The translations under genes were made by a program, and so were the position numbers. A model generated the notes under the pieces. It was not told the origin of the DNA. It did not search any database and saw nothing but the letters and a program-made list of their open reading frames with translations. Positions 50,278-58,296 of a stretch of 64,000 bases of DNA are shown in pieces; position 1 is the stretch's first letter, and every line of letters starts with the position of its first letter. This DNA comes from Catellatospora methionotrophica (GTDB lineage Bacteria; Actinomycetota; Actinomycetes; Mycobacteriales; Micromonosporaceae): positions 1,550,001-1,614,000 of the forward strand of contig NZ_JAAOTJ010000001.1 of assembly GCF_011297335.1 (NCBI RefSeq), in the 5' to 3' direction.

Positions 50278-50444
50278 CTGTGCTCCTGGATGGGGTTGAG
50301 TTCGGTGATGGTGGGGGTGCCGTGGGCGGTGCAGTCGTGCTGGGCCTGGTCGTGGTGGTCGCGGCAGGCGAGGCGGAGGGTGCCGCCGAGTTCGTTGATG
50401 GCTTCGGCGAGGAACACGGCCGCGCGCTGGCAGTAGTCGCACAT
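50274..50444 (-). CDS. Zinc-binding microprotein between initiator and helicase
   Basis: 56 residues with CDYC (2-5) and CRDHH...C as possible zinc ligands. TGATG overlap at the start and GTGA overlap at the end lock it into the replication operon. Could be a helicase-loading accessory; not shown. Confidence 0.5.
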   Translation of the reverse strand: MCDYCQRAAVFLAEAINELGGTLRLACRDHHDQAQHDCTAHGTPTITELNPIQEHR

Positions 50445-51334
50445 CAGGCGGTTGCCCTCGTCGGCTTGAGCGGCCGGTAGTAGGCGGGCTCGGGCTGAGT
50501 TGACTGCTGTCGTGGTGCCACGGCGGCCACGTAGGCGTCTTGCCAGCCGTTGTCGGCGAGCCAGTTCGCGGCGAGCTTGGTGTAGTCGGGGTTGCGGCGC
50601 GGCCAGTCTCGGTAGCGGGCAGCTCCGGCGATGATCGCGTCGGGTTCGGCGCGCTTGATCGCCTTGGCCCATGCCTGACGCGCTTTGGCCTCGCCGTCGC
50701 TGAGCGGGTAGACGGCCCAGAATTCGTCGAAGCGGACGATGGGCGGTCGCGTTGATCCGGTTGATGGGGCAACGGTTCGAGGTTGGGCTGTCGGAGCAGG
50801 TTTCGCCGAAGGGGCTGCTTTGGCAGCGGCAGCGGCAGCGGCAGCGGCGACGATCGTATTGGTTGTACTGGTAGTACTGATCGTTCTATTGGGTCCAGCT
50901 CCTGGACTACCCCCGTCCAGCTCCTGGACTAGGGGTAGTCCAGGAGCTGGACTAGGGTGGTCCAGCTCCTGGACTACCTCAGCCTCCGAGTGGTCCCGCT
51001 CCTGGACTAGGCCGTCCAGCTCCTGGACTACCGGAGCACCGGCCGGAACCGTCAGCCGATAGCACGTCCGCTCCCCGTTCGCCCGTGCCGCAGCAACCTC
51101 CGGCCGGTCACGGACAACCCACTTCGTCTCCTCCAACGACAGCAGATGCTGCGCCACCGTCGACCGGCCAAGCCCCGTCTGGCGGGCCAGCTCGGTCAGC
51201 GACGGCGTGTGCCGCTCGGGGATCTCCGCCGTTGCGGCTTCGGCCATGTCGGAGAGCGTGAGCATGATCAGACGCGAGGGCGCGGGCAGGTTCGATGCCC
51301 TCACCGCCCGGTTGATCTCCCACTTTGTGGCCAC
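50444..51334 (-). CDS. Replication initiator-like protein with internal iterons
   Basis: GTG 51334 with GGTGGGG upstream gives 296 residues. The N-terminal part (TKWEINRAVRASNLPAPSRL...LARQTGLGRSTVAQHLLSL) is a winged helix. The middle is low-complexity with VQELD and SPAPG/SPGAG units encoded by DNA palindromes (50893-51028), plus an alanine run. The C-terminus (RFDEFWAVYPLSDGEAKARQAW) is typical of phage replication proteins near DnaB. By analogy to lambda O, the origin may be inside the gene. Confidence 0.7.
   Translation of the reverse strand: MATKWEINRAVRASNLPAPSRLIMLTLSDMAEAATAEIPERHTPSLTELARQTGLGRSTVAQHLLSLEETKWVVRDRPEVAAARANGERTCYRLTVPAGAPVVQELDGLVQERDHSEAEVVQELDHPSPAPGLPLVQELDGGSPGAGPNRTISTTSTTNTIVAAAAAAAAAKAAPSAKPAPTAQPRTVAPSTGSTRPPIVRFDEFWAVYPLSDGEAKARQAWAKAIKRAEPDAIIAGAARYRDWPRRNPDYTKLAANWLADNGWQDAYVAAVAPRQQSTQPEPAYYRPLKPTRATA
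50893..51028. repeat. Six-copy iteron array (GTCCAG-N3-CTGGAC), candidate phage origin
   Basis: Copies at 50893-50907, 50915-50929, 50938-50952 (inverted centre), 50960-50974, 50993-51007 (one mismatch) and 51014-51028. Start-to-start distances are 22, 23, 22, 33 and 21 bp, that is 2 or 3 helical turns. A relatively AT-rich stretch lies at 50851-50892, next to an alanine-coding GCAGCG run. Copies are read in two protein frames, so selection is on DNA. Confidence 0.7.
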
Positions 51335-51380
51335 TGACGCGCCCCACCTATCTACGTAACCCAACGCCCGCAGGCGGTAG

Positions 51381-51475
51381 GGTGTCTGAACAAATCTTAT
51401 CAGGGTGTCTGCACAGATGGGACTCTAGGTGTCTGCACAAACCTTCTTGCCTGTACGCTGTGGGTGTCTCGACGA
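51381..51475. promoter_or_regulatory. Array of GGTGTCTG direct repeats between divergent genes
   Basis: GGTGTCTGNACAN occurs at 51381-51393, 51404-51416 and 51428-51440, with a degenerate copy at 51463-51475; steps are 23, 24 and 35 bp. TACGCT (51454-51459) is a possible -10 for the rightward gene. Located between the initiator-like gene and the ribbon-helix-helix gene. Confidence 0.6.
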
Positions 51476-51488
51476 CGGAGGTGGAGCT

Positions 51489-51683
51489 GTGCCGACACCC
51501 GGAACCCAGCGGGTAGCGATCCGCATAGAGGAAGACCTGTGGGAACGGTTCGGCGAAGCTGCTCACCCGAACCGGTCGACGGTGCTGCGTGAGTTCATCC
51601 GCTGGTACCTGACCGAGCCCGGCACGAAGCGCCCGACGAGGCCCCTGCGCGACTACCACGACGCGCCCGACCTGCCCGAGTAG
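51489..51683 (+). CDS. Ribbon-helix-helix-type small DNA-binding protein
   Basis: GTG 51489 with GGAGG upstream gives 64 residues. QRVAIRIEEDLWERFGEAA (beta strand then helix) and STVLREFIRWYL (second helix) fit the RHH fold. It is the only rightward gene in the early region. It likely binds the GGTGTCTG array and controls the initiator operon. Confidence 0.7.
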   Translation: MPTPGTQRVAIRIEEDLWERFGEAAHPNRSTVLREFIRWYLTEPGTKRPTRPLRDYHDAPDLPE

Positions 51684-51688
51684 CCCGT

Positions 51689-51928
51689 TCACCTGCTGGC
51701 CTTCTCGAACGACCGCAGATCCGTCCTGCCGACCCACAGCAGGATCAGGAACAGGTTGTGCGAGTGCGGGACAGTCCCCCGGCCGAGGCGCATGAACACG
51801 TCCTTGGACGCGATCCCCGACTGGCGGGCCACCTCGTTCCAAGAGATTCGCAGGCCACGGCGGCGCTGGTCGGCGGCGACGTAGATGGCCTCGGGGTCTA
51901 GCTGCGGTTGGCGCGTCATTGTGGTCAC
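51689..51928 (-). CDS. Small XRE-type helix-turn-helix protein
   Basis: GTG 51928 overlaps the previous stop (GTGA) and has GGAG upstream. 79 residues with SWNEVARQSGIASKDVFMRL as helix-turn-helix. Ends 5 bp from the convergent RHH gene. Likely a transcriptional regulator of the early region. Confidence 0.6.
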   Translation of the reverse strand: MTTMTRQPQLDPEAIYVAADQRRRGLRISWNEVARQSGIASKDVFMRLGRGTVPHSHNLFLILLWVGRTDLRSFEKASR

Positions 51929-52158
51929 TGCTGCTCCTGCGGGATGAAGGCGAGATCGTGGCCGAGTAGTGCGCCCCAGCTGGCGAGGAAGTTGACGCCG
52001 GGGGCGTTGCGGCCGTCTTCCCATGCAGCGAGCTGGCTGTGCTTGCAGCCGAGGGCGACGGCGACCGAGTTGCGGGTGTAGCCGAGGCGTTCGCGTTCGG
52101 TTTTGAGGAAGTCGACGAGGGGCCGGACGGCTCCCATGTCGTCTGATGTGCGGGTCAC
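51925..52158 (-). CDS. Small XRE-family regulator
   Basis: GTG 52158 with GGGGGAG gives 77 residues. RLGYTRNSVAVALGCKHSQLAAWEDGRNAP is a Cro/CI-type helix-turn-helix. It is in tandem with the previous gene, a Cro-like position opposite the immunity region. Confidence 0.7.
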   Translation of the reverse strand: MTRTSDDMGAVRPLVDFLKTERERLGYTRNSVAVALGCKHSQLAAWEDGRNAPGVNFLASWGALLGHDLAFIPQEQQ

Positions 52159-52200
52159 TGTCTCCCCCTGGTGGTTTGTGGTGCGGGTTGGTTGGGGTGC

Positions 52201-52225
52201 CCGGCGCGGAGGGTGGCCGCGCCGG
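52201..52225 (-). terminator. Hairpin between methyltransferase operon and XRE pair
   Basis: A 9-bp stem (52201-52209 with 52217-52225) with 7-nt loop in the 139-bp gap. May terminate or attenuate early mRNA before the regulators. Confidence 0.45.
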
Positions 52226-52235
52226 GCGGATCGGG

Positions 52236-52301
52236 TCAGGGGTGGGCAATCAGCGCGCACAGAGCGAGCCAGCTCCAAACCCGCCAGTGGAAGAGGGTCA
52301 C
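52236..52301 (-). CDS. Coupled hydrophobic microORF
   Basis: GTG 52301 overlaps the methyltransferase stop (GTGA) and codes for 21 residues dominated by W, L and A (FHWRVWSWLALCALIAH). Possible membrane peptide; below the usual cut-off. Confidence 0.35.
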   Translation of the reverse strand: MTLFHWRVWSWLALCALIAHP

Positions 52302-52966
52302 AACGGCACCCCAGCAGCGAGGTGGGCTAGCAGCTGCTCGCCGATGTGCTGCGTGTAGGCCGGCGGAATAGCCTGCGACAGGCCGTGCTGGGACGCCCAC
52401 GGCATCCCCATCACGTCACGCGACTCGTCGGGATAGCCCTTGTAGCCGCGGGTCATCTCACCTCCGCCGCCGTTGCCGTACACCCCGATGACCCGGCCTC
52501 GATACCTAGCGCACAAGCAGCCACCCGCGCCCATCAGGAACACGTTGGAGACGAACCGCCGGTGCCGCTTGAGCAGCCGGACCGTACCGTCGCGGGTTTT
52601 GGTGGTGAGCCCGAACTCGCTTCCACAGAGGGTGAGGGCACCGGGCATGTCGGCACCCTCGACGTTCTCGACGACCCACGGGCCACCCCATGTGGTGAGG
52701 CGTTCGATGGTGGCGTGCAACATCCATCCGGTGCCGTGCTTGTCGTTCAGCCCGGTCGACATGCTGGAGTGGTCCTGGCACGGCGGTGAGGCGTGCACGG
52801 CGTCGAAACCGTTGAGCGGCCACGTCATGGCGTTGCCGCGGTGGAACTCGTAGGGGTAACGCTTCTGGTGTTCGATGTCGATACCGACGACGTCGAAGCC
52901 AGCACGGTGATAGCCGACCGCGGCCCCGCCCTCGCAGCAGAAAAGATCAAGTAGCCGTGGCTTCAT
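52298..52966 (-). CDS. DNA cytosine-5 methyltransferase (phage-type, short)
   Basis: A 222-residue protein with motif I DLFCCEGGAAVGYHRAGF (7-24), motif IV PPCQDHS with catalytic Cys63, and motif VI ENVEGA (100-105). The specificity region is short. There is no restriction partner in the window. It probably protects phage DNA from host restriction or marks regulatory sites. Confidence 0.85.
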   Translation of the reverse strand: MKPRLLDLFCCEGGAAVGYHRAGFDVVGIDIEHQKRYPYEFHRGNAMTWPLNGFDAVHASPPCQDHSSMSTGLNDKHGTGWMLHATIERLTTWGGPWVVENVEGADMPGALTLCGSEFGLTTKTRDGTVRLLKRHRRFVSNVFLMGAGGCLCARYRGRVIGVYGNGGGGEMTRGYKGYPDESRDVMGMPWASQHGLSQAIPPAYTQHIGEQLLAHLAAGVPL

Positions 52967-53892
52967 GCTGTCAACTCCTGCCCGTTAACCCGCCCCGCGC
53001 CGCCCTCGATCTCGCGGCGTACAGCCGTCACCCACACCTGTGACCGGCCGAGCCGCCGCGCGATCTCCGCGAACGGGGTCTCGTCGACGAGCAGCCGCCG
53101 GACGATCTCGACCTCCTCGACCCGCGTCAGGGTGTGGTCGTGGCCGGCGGCCCAGTGCTGGATCTGCAGTTCGTCCGCTGCCGGGTCGGAGCCGTCGACT
53201 GCGGGCATGAGGCACGGCACAGCGGCCGGGTCGTCGATGTCGTCCCACGCCAACGGCGGAAACCAGCCGTTGCGATGCGCCGTAGCCAGCGCGCTCGTAC
53301 GGCCCCGTCCCACGGGCGCTGGCGTCATCGACAGGCGGTCGTACATCTCCTCGACGGCCACCGCGGTCTGTGCCCGGACGACAGTGCGACGCATCATCGC
53401 CCAGAGGTTCCGCACATCCCAGCCGATCTCCGTCGCCTGTTGGGCGAGGGACCAGCCGATAGCGCTTAGCGCCTCGATCCGTCGGCGGACACCCAGCGCA
53501 TCCACGTCCCTCGTCGGAGCCTTGCTGGACTCGGCGACCGGGATCGCCAGGATGCGTTCCGCGGTTCCGGGCCGAACCTGTCTGGTGAGCCTGCCCCGCT
53601 GGCCGTACAGCAGTCTGGTGATGCACGCGCCGTCGACCTGTGCCAGTTCCGCCACGCGGCGACGCCCTACCCCCGCAGCCATGAGGCGGCGAACGTGCTG
53701 GCGGACGGGCTCAGCGTCGACGAACGGCTGCCAGCAGCCTTTCCGCTTCAGCCGGACGACCCGGATGCGGTATTGGGCGAGGCTGAAGCTGCACTTGTAG
53801 CAGCGGCAGGGGTTGCGGCTGTTCTTGTACCGGGCAGCGTTGTGGACCTGGCCGGTTTCGGCGCGAGGACTGCGGCTAGCCGTGGTGCGCAT
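52963..53892 (-). CDS. Multi-HTH phage protein
   Basis: A 309-residue basic protein with a C-x-C-xx-C N-terminus (NPCRCYKC) and at least three helix-turn-helix-like stretches (RRRVAELAQVDGACITRLL; SLAQQATEIGWDVRNLWAM; PFAEIARRLGRSQVWVTAV). Looks like a chromatin or transcription factor; related proteins occur in actinophage early operons. Confidence 0.6.
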   Translation of the reverse strand: MRTTASRSPRAETGQVHNAARYKNSRNPCRCYKCSFSLAQYRIRVVRLKRKGCWQPFVDAEPVRQHVRRLMAAGVGRRRVAELAQVDGACITRLLYGQRGRLTRQVRPGTAERILAIPVAESSKAPTRDVDALGVRRRIEALSAIGWSLAQQATEIGWDVRNLWAMMRRTVVRAQTAVAVEEMYDRLSMTPAPVGRGRTSALATAHRNGWFPPLAWDDIDDPAAVPCLMPAVDGSDPAADELQIQHWAAGHDHTLTRVEEVEIVRRLLVDETPFAEIARRLGRSQVWVTAVRREIEGGAGRVNGQELTA

Positions 53893-54235
53893 CGCCGCTC
53901 ACCTCCGCCCGCGGCTTGGCAATCCGGGCGAGGGCTGTGGCGATGGTGTCGTCGAGCCACTGCGTGGGCCGCCACAGGTACACCTCGGCCCCGCCCGCCT
54001 CCAGCGTCCCGAGCCAGGTCATCTGTTCGGGGGTGGGTTGGAGGACGTCGTTTTTCAGCTCGGCGAAGATCACGCCGCCGGGTCCTGCGATGCACAGGTC
54101 AGGGAACCCTATGCCCGCAGACCGGCGTGAGTCGTAGACGTGGAACGCCAGGAGCCGGTGGTGCCGGGCGAGTTCGAGGATGGACGACTGGAGCATGGCC
54201 TCGGTCATGCCGGAGTTGCGCTGTCGGGGCGTCAT
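53876..54235 (-). CDS. VRR-NUC-type nuclease
   Basis: ATG 54235 gives 119 residues. The motifs GFPDLCI (Asp46), AELK (Glu59, Lys61) and PTPEQ (Gln71) form the PD-(D/E)xK active site of the VRR-NUC family, which includes stand-alone phage nucleases and Holliday-junction-type enzymes. Acts with the RecT/RecE-like pair upstream, inferred. Confidence 0.82.
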   Translation of the reverse strand: MTPRQRNSGMTEAMLQSSILELARHHRLLAFHVYDSRRSAGIGFPDLCIAGPGGVIFAELKNDVLQPTPEQMTWLGTLEAGGAEVYLWRPTQWLDDTIATALARIAKPRAEVSGDAHHG

Positions 54236-54414
54236 GCCGTCACCTCGCGCGCCTCGACCGGTGTCCACGACCTGTCGGTGCGGGTCATGACGCGCATGCA
54301 CGGAGACGCGTACGGCAGGTACCGCTCGGCCTCGGCGCGGGTGGCGTACGTCGCGGCGGGCCCGTAGCTGCGGTGCTCGGGGTTGCCGCAGTGGATTGCG
54401 TACTGGTCGTTCAT
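54232..54414 (-). CDS. Small phage hypothetical protein
   Basis: 60 residues from ATG 54414, ending in an ATGA overlap. No family recognised. Confidence 0.5.
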   Translation of the reverse strand: MNDQYAIHCGNPEHRSYGPAATYATRAEAERYLPYASPCMRVMTRTDRSWTPVEAREVTA

Positions 54415-54590
54415 GACGCGTCCCCGAGGTGGCGGCGGATGACTAGGCCGAGTTCTGCGGGAACATGGGGCAGTGCCTGGGTGAGGAGGTCGCACGCGGC
54501 GTGGTGCTGCTCGCGGGCTTTGGTGGCTGTGCGCATGGCGTCGACGACGAGCGGGGCGAAGTCCGCGCCGAGGGTCTGCAGACGGTTCAT
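54411..54590 (-). CDS. Small helical phage protein
   Basis: 59 residues from ATG 54590, coupled at both ends. Helical; function unknown. Confidence 0.5.
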   Translation of the reverse strand: MNRLQTLGADFAPLVVDAMRTATKAREQHHAACDLLTQALPHVPAELGLVIRRHLGDAS

Positions 54591-55201
54591 GCCGCCACCA
54601 CCGGCAGCGACTTCGGGCACAGGCGGCACGGCTTGAGGCTGGCGACGACCAGCTTCTTGCCCGACGTACGCCACTGGTCGAGCTGCCACTGCGCGTACTC
54701 CTCATCGCGCCCGGACTGGCCGCACAGGGTCCGACCGGTCCGGCCCTTCACCGATCGCCGGCCGAAACGGGCCGCCTCGGTGAGGTCGCGGGAGATGTGA
54801 CGCCTGGTCCGGCTCTCCGTCGTGCACCACTCATAGCCCTCGGGCAACGCGGCAGGCACGTCGGGCTGGACGGGCGCGGTGCTCATGGACTCGCGGCCAG
54901 CGGTGAATGCGGAGGAGAAGCGCGGCGGCAGAATGCCGACAACCACCAGCACGTCCAGTGCACGCCGAACGGTGACCGACTCGACGAAGGTGCGGTGCCG
55001 GGCGGGCTCCTCCCACTCGTACACCCGAAGGTCGTGACCCGCCCCGAACTCTCGCGCAACAAGGGTCACGTTCGGGCTGTCGGAGTCGTCGCCCTGGCTC
55101 CACTCCCGTGACTCCTGGTCGGTGACCACAGTGCGCCAGCCGCGGGCGCGGGCCCAGGTGAACGCCTCACGGAGCAGGGCGCGTTCGTCAGCGGTCAGCA
55201 T
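54587..55201 (-). CDS. Phage hypothetical protein with C-terminal cysteine motif
   Basis: 204 residues. An alpha/beta N-terminal part (RARGWRTVVTDQESREW) and a C-terminal region with TGRTLCGQ and KPCRLCPK cysteines. Unknown role in the early operon. Confidence 0.5.
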   Translation of the reverse strand: MLTADERALLREAFTWARARGWRTVVTDQESREWSQGDDSDSPNVTLVAREFGAGHDLRVYEWEEPARHRTFVESVTVRRALDVLVVVGILPPRFSSAFTAGRESMSTAPVQPDVPAALPEGYEWCTTESRTRRHISRDLTEAARFGRRSVKGRTGRTLCGQSGRDEEYAQWQLDQWRTSGKKLVVASLKPCRLCPKSLPVVAA

Positions 55202-55373
55202 CGGGCACCTCCACGGCTGCCAGGTCGACGAGTTCGAAGCAGGTTGCGGAGGTCTCGTTGAGGTACGCCGTCAACGGCGTCTGCTCGGCGCAGGTCATGA
55301 ACACCCGCCCGTGCCAGAGGTGGGTGGGCTCCCCACAACGGAGAGCCCACCGGTCGGCCAGCAGCGCGGTCAC
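55188..55373 (-). CDS. Small phage hypothetical protein
   Basis: GTG 55373 overlaps the RecT-like stop and gives 61 residues; it overlaps the next gene by 14 bp. Contains two cysteines; no family. Confidence 0.45.
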   Translation of the reverse strand: MTALLADRWALRCGEPTHLWHGRVFMTCAEQTPLTAYLNETSATCFELVDLAAVEVPDADR

Positions 55374-56449
55374 GACGCGCCGCCGGGCTGGGCCGTCTCC
55401 GGCCACGCGAACTCGTCGAACGACGACTGCTCCGCCGCGATCGGCTCCTCCGGCACGGTCAGGCTGTCGATGACCCGGTTCGCCTCCGCAACCGTCAGGT
55501 GCTTCATCGAGTCCAGGTCACGGCCGATTTGCTGCACGATGTACGCGCGCCGCTCGTCGCCGGTCTTGTGCCCGGCCTCGGTCAGCTTCTTCTGCATCAG
55601 CCGCATCTGCGGGTCGCTGATCAGCGGCGGACCAGCCGGGGCCGGAGACACCGGGACCGCGCTCACCGGCACGGCGTCGTCCACGTCGTCGGTGTTGTCG
55701 ACGAGCGGCGTGTCCGCGGTCGGCGGCTCGATGACCGGCTCCGCGACGGGCGGCGGCGGCTCGACGGGCTTGCGCTGCGCCCTGCGCTTTGGTGCGGCAG
55801 TTTCCGGCTCAGCAACTGCGGCTACTGGGGTCTCGGTGCTGTCGATGCCGTCCGCCAACTCCTCCGCCGAGTACGGCATACCGAGCAGCGCGTCGCCGCC
55901 GATCCACCGGCACACCTCCGACGTGGCGCGGGCGACGAGCATCGCGGTCGGCTGCTTGATCCAATTCTGCTTCCCGACCAGGCCCATCTGCTTCGCCCGG
56001 TCGATCGTCCACGCCGACTTCTGGACCTTGTCGGAGCCCATCCGCTGCCCGCACACGATCGCGCGGGTGGACGTGGACTCCTCGACCCAGATCTCGTGGC
56101 CCTGCGCCTGCACGACCCCGCGGAGGGCCTGGGCGCGCATGCCAGGGGTGCCCTCGATGATGTCGATGGACCGGAGGGCGGCCATCGGCTCCAGGCCGAC
56201 TTCCTGGCCGGCGAGGATCGCGGCGGTGATCTGGGAGACGGTGATCTGCTGGGCGATGTCGGGGTCGGCATTGCGGCCCCGGAGGGACTGCGGGACGAAC
56301 GCGGTGTTGGCGAGGCTCCGGGCGACCTGGTTGGCCTGCCGGGCGTCGTTGGCCCACTGGGTGAGCCGGGACGGCAGGGTCGGCATCAGCGGCTGTGCGT
56401 CGCGGACGTCGAGTTCGTTGTTCTCTTCACGGATCGCGATGGCGGTCAT
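55370..56449 (-). CDS. RecT-like single-strand annealing protein
   Basis: A 359-residue protein. The first 200 residues (SQITAAILAGQEVGLEPMAALRSIDIIEGTPGMRAQALRGVV, then LVARATSEVCRW) match the RecT family core that anneals single strands. The C-terminal 150 residues are linker and helical tail. It works with the exonuclease-like gene two places upstream. Confidence 0.78.
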   Translation of the reverse strand: MTAIAIREENNELDVRDAQPLMPTLPSRLTQWANDARQANQVARSLANTAFVPQSLRGRNADPDIAQQITVSQITAAILAGQEVGLEPMAALRSIDIIEGTPGMRAQALRGVVQAQGHEIWVEESTSTRAIVCGQRMGSDKVQKSAWTIDRAKQMGLVGKQNWIKQPTAMLVARATSEVCRWIGGDALLGMPYSAEELADGIDSTETPVAAVAEPETAAPKRRAQRKPVEPPPPVAEPVIEPPTADTPLVDNTDDVDDAVPVSAVPVSPAPAGPPLISDPQMRLMQKKLTEAGHKTGDERRAYIVQQIGRDLDSMKHLTVAEANRVIDSLTVPEEPIAAEQSSFDEFAWPETAQPGGAS

Positions 56450-56883
56450 TAGAACGGGGGCTCCTCGTCAATCGGGGCGGGCTTGGCGGCCTGGGCGTCA
56501 CGGGCGTTGCGGAGGTCGATACAGCGGGGCAGGCAGCCGTCGCCGTGGATGTCGCGGCATCCGTCAGGGCACGGCTTGGTGGCCATGGCGTCGGGCTGGG
56601 CGATGCGCGCCCACTCGGTGATCTCGCGGCTGTCGCCCACGTAGTGGTGCGTGGAGTTCAGGGCCGTAGCGGCGGCCAGCGCGAGGGTTGCGTGGATCTG
56701 GGCGGCGGCGAGGTAGACCGACGCATCGCCGCGAGCCTCCGTGTGGACGTAGGCGCGGGTTGCCAGCTCCTTTGCGGAGGGGTCGCCGTCACTGTCGTCG
56801 TAGCCGCCCTCGGGGTCGGTGAACGAGTCCATCGCGAGCGCGGTCAGGCGCTCGGCCTCCAAGTAGTGCTCTGCGCCGTTCAT
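56449..56883 (-). CDS. Phage hypothetical protein between RecT- and RecE-like genes
   Basis: 144 residues, helical and alanine-rich, with a C-terminal cysteine cluster CPDGCRDIHGDGCLPRC (zinc-like). TGATG-type overlap with its neighbours. It may assist recombination; not shown. Confidence 0.55.
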   Translation of the reverse strand: MNGAEHYLEAERLTALAMDSFTDPEGGYDDSDGDPSAKELATRAYVHTEARGDASVYLAAAQIHATLALAAATALNSTHHYVGDSREITEWARIAQPDAMATKPCPDGCRDIHGDGCLPRCIDLRNARDAQAAKPAPIDEEPPF

Positions 56884-57722
56884 GAGGTGACGGCCTTTCC
56901 GATCAGAAGCTCGCGGCCGTCCTTGGCGCGGCGAGCAACAGTGGCGATGTGCTGGAACGTCTTGAACGTCTCCGGCCCGGCGTCGACGAAGTGCACGTCG
57001 TAGCCGTCAGCGCGGACGTGGACCGCGGCGGCGTGCTGGATGCCGAGCGATGCCATGGGGATCTCGGTGTCGCCGTCCATGTAGAAGTCGGCGTGCCAGT
57101 AGGCGGCGAGCTGGTAGGCGACCTCGGGCCACAGCCCGGACCGGGACGTCTTCGGGTCGAAGATGACCCGCAGCGGCGTACCTGCCGGGATGGTCTCGGC
57201 GAGCCAGGGGCAGTGCTCCGGGGTGATCGCCCACGGGGTGATCACGTCGGCGACAAGGTCGGTGGTGCCGCCGTACCGGAACGACCGCGACCCCACCCAC
57301 CGCTCCACCAGAACGGGGCGGACCTGCCACTCGTCGAGGAACTTGATGTACGCCTCGACGTGCCCGGCGAGGTGCTCCTCGTACTCGACCTCTTCGCCCT
57401 TCACCAGGTGCTCGGCGTAGTCGTGGACGTCGGTGCCGCGTTTGCCGGCGGTGTTCCGGACCTGCTCGGGGATCACCTTGAGCGTGCGGACCAGTTCGTC
57501 GCGGCTCATGGCCCGCCACTCGTCGACCTTGTCGAGGTTGTCCGCGACGAACTCGGCGACCTTACGGGCGGCCCAGTTCACGAGGGCGGGCTTCGGCAGT
57601 CCGGCACCGATGAGGGTGGTTACGCCGTCGACCTTGATGCCGTCGATGGTGTAGCGGTGCCCAGTACCGCATTTGATCTTCTTGACGCCCTGGGCAGGCT
57701 CGGCAGGCTTCTTGGCGGCCAT
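56880..57722 (-). CDS. RecE/Cas4-like PD-(D/E)xK exonuclease
   Basis: A 280-residue protein with a Cas4-like core: H100 in GTDVHDYAEHL, D155 in GGTTDLVAD, D189-P-K191 in VIFDPKTSRSG, and Q204-L-A-A-Y. It should degrade one strand from duplex ends so that the RecT-like protein can anneal. A gene for the pair lies just downstream. Confidence 0.82.
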   Translation of the reverse strand: MAAKKPAEPAQGVKKIKCGTGHRYTIDGIKVDGVTTLIGAGLPKPALVNWAARKVAEFVADNLDKVDEWRAMSRDELVRTLKVIPEQVRNTAGKRGTDVHDYAEHLVKGEEVEYEEHLAGHVEAYIKFLDEWQVRPVLVERWVGSRSFRYGGTTDLVADVITPWAITPEHCPWLAETIPAGTPLRVIFDPKTSRSGLWPEVAYQLAAYWHADFYMDGDTEIPMASLGIQHAAAVHVRADGYDVHFVDAGPETFKTFQHIATVARRAKDGRELLIGKAVTS

Positions 57723-57913
57723 CAGAGATCAGCCGCCCTGCTGAACTTGAACTCCAGGTGCCGCATGTCGATCTCAGCGGGCGGGAGGGTGGTGTCGATG
57801 TCGCCGCTGCCCTCGGCGCGGCAGGTGCAGGTCCACAGTTTCGGCCAGCGGCTGTCGCGGAGGATCGTGTGGCCGGGGGCGAGACGCTGCGGGGCGATGG
57901 CGGTGGCGGTCAT
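57722..57913 (-). CDS. Small phage hypothetical protein
   Basis: 63 residues from ATG 57913; overlaps on both sides. CTCRAEGSGDIDTTL includes a CxC. Function unknown. Confidence 0.5.
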   Translation of the reverse strand: MTATAIAPQRLAPGHTILRDSRWPKLWTCTCRAEGSGDIDTTLPPAEIDMRHLEFKFSRAADL

Positions 57914-58296
57914 GACCGCGGCTCCCCCGTGATGGCTTCGGCGGTCAGCCGCTCGATGCGGTTCTCCAGGAACGTGTTCGCCTGGCGGGCAGTGTCGAGG
58001 TCGCGGCTGAGCTGGAGGAGCTTGTTGACCTTTCCTTGCACTTCGCGCTTCCATGCGTCGGCGCGCTTGGCCTCCTCGCGGCGCAGTTCCTGCTCCCGCG
58101 CCAGCTCCTCCTTTACGTGCCGGAGAGCGGCTTCGGCCATAACGGCGCGGTGACGCCAGCGGACGTGTAGGTTCCACGCCCCGGTTGCGGCCCAGCGGCG
58201 GATGAACCACAGTCGCCCACGGGTCTCGGAGGGGTCTTTTTCGGCGACGACGACGAGCCGTCCAGCGGCGGTCGTGTCGATGTTGAGGGTGTTCAC
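57910..58296 (-). CDS. Coiled-coil phage protein
   Basis: GTG 58296 with AGGGAGG gives 128 residues; residues 55-115 are a strong coiled coil (ALRHVKEELAREQELRREEA). Function unknown. Confidence 0.5.
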   Translation of the reverse strand: MNTLNIDTTAAGRLVVVAEKDPSETRGRLWFIRRWAATGAWNLHVRWRHRAVMAEAALRHVKEELAREQELRREEAKRADAWKREVQGKVNKLLQLSRDLDTARQANTFLENRIERLTAEAITGEPRS

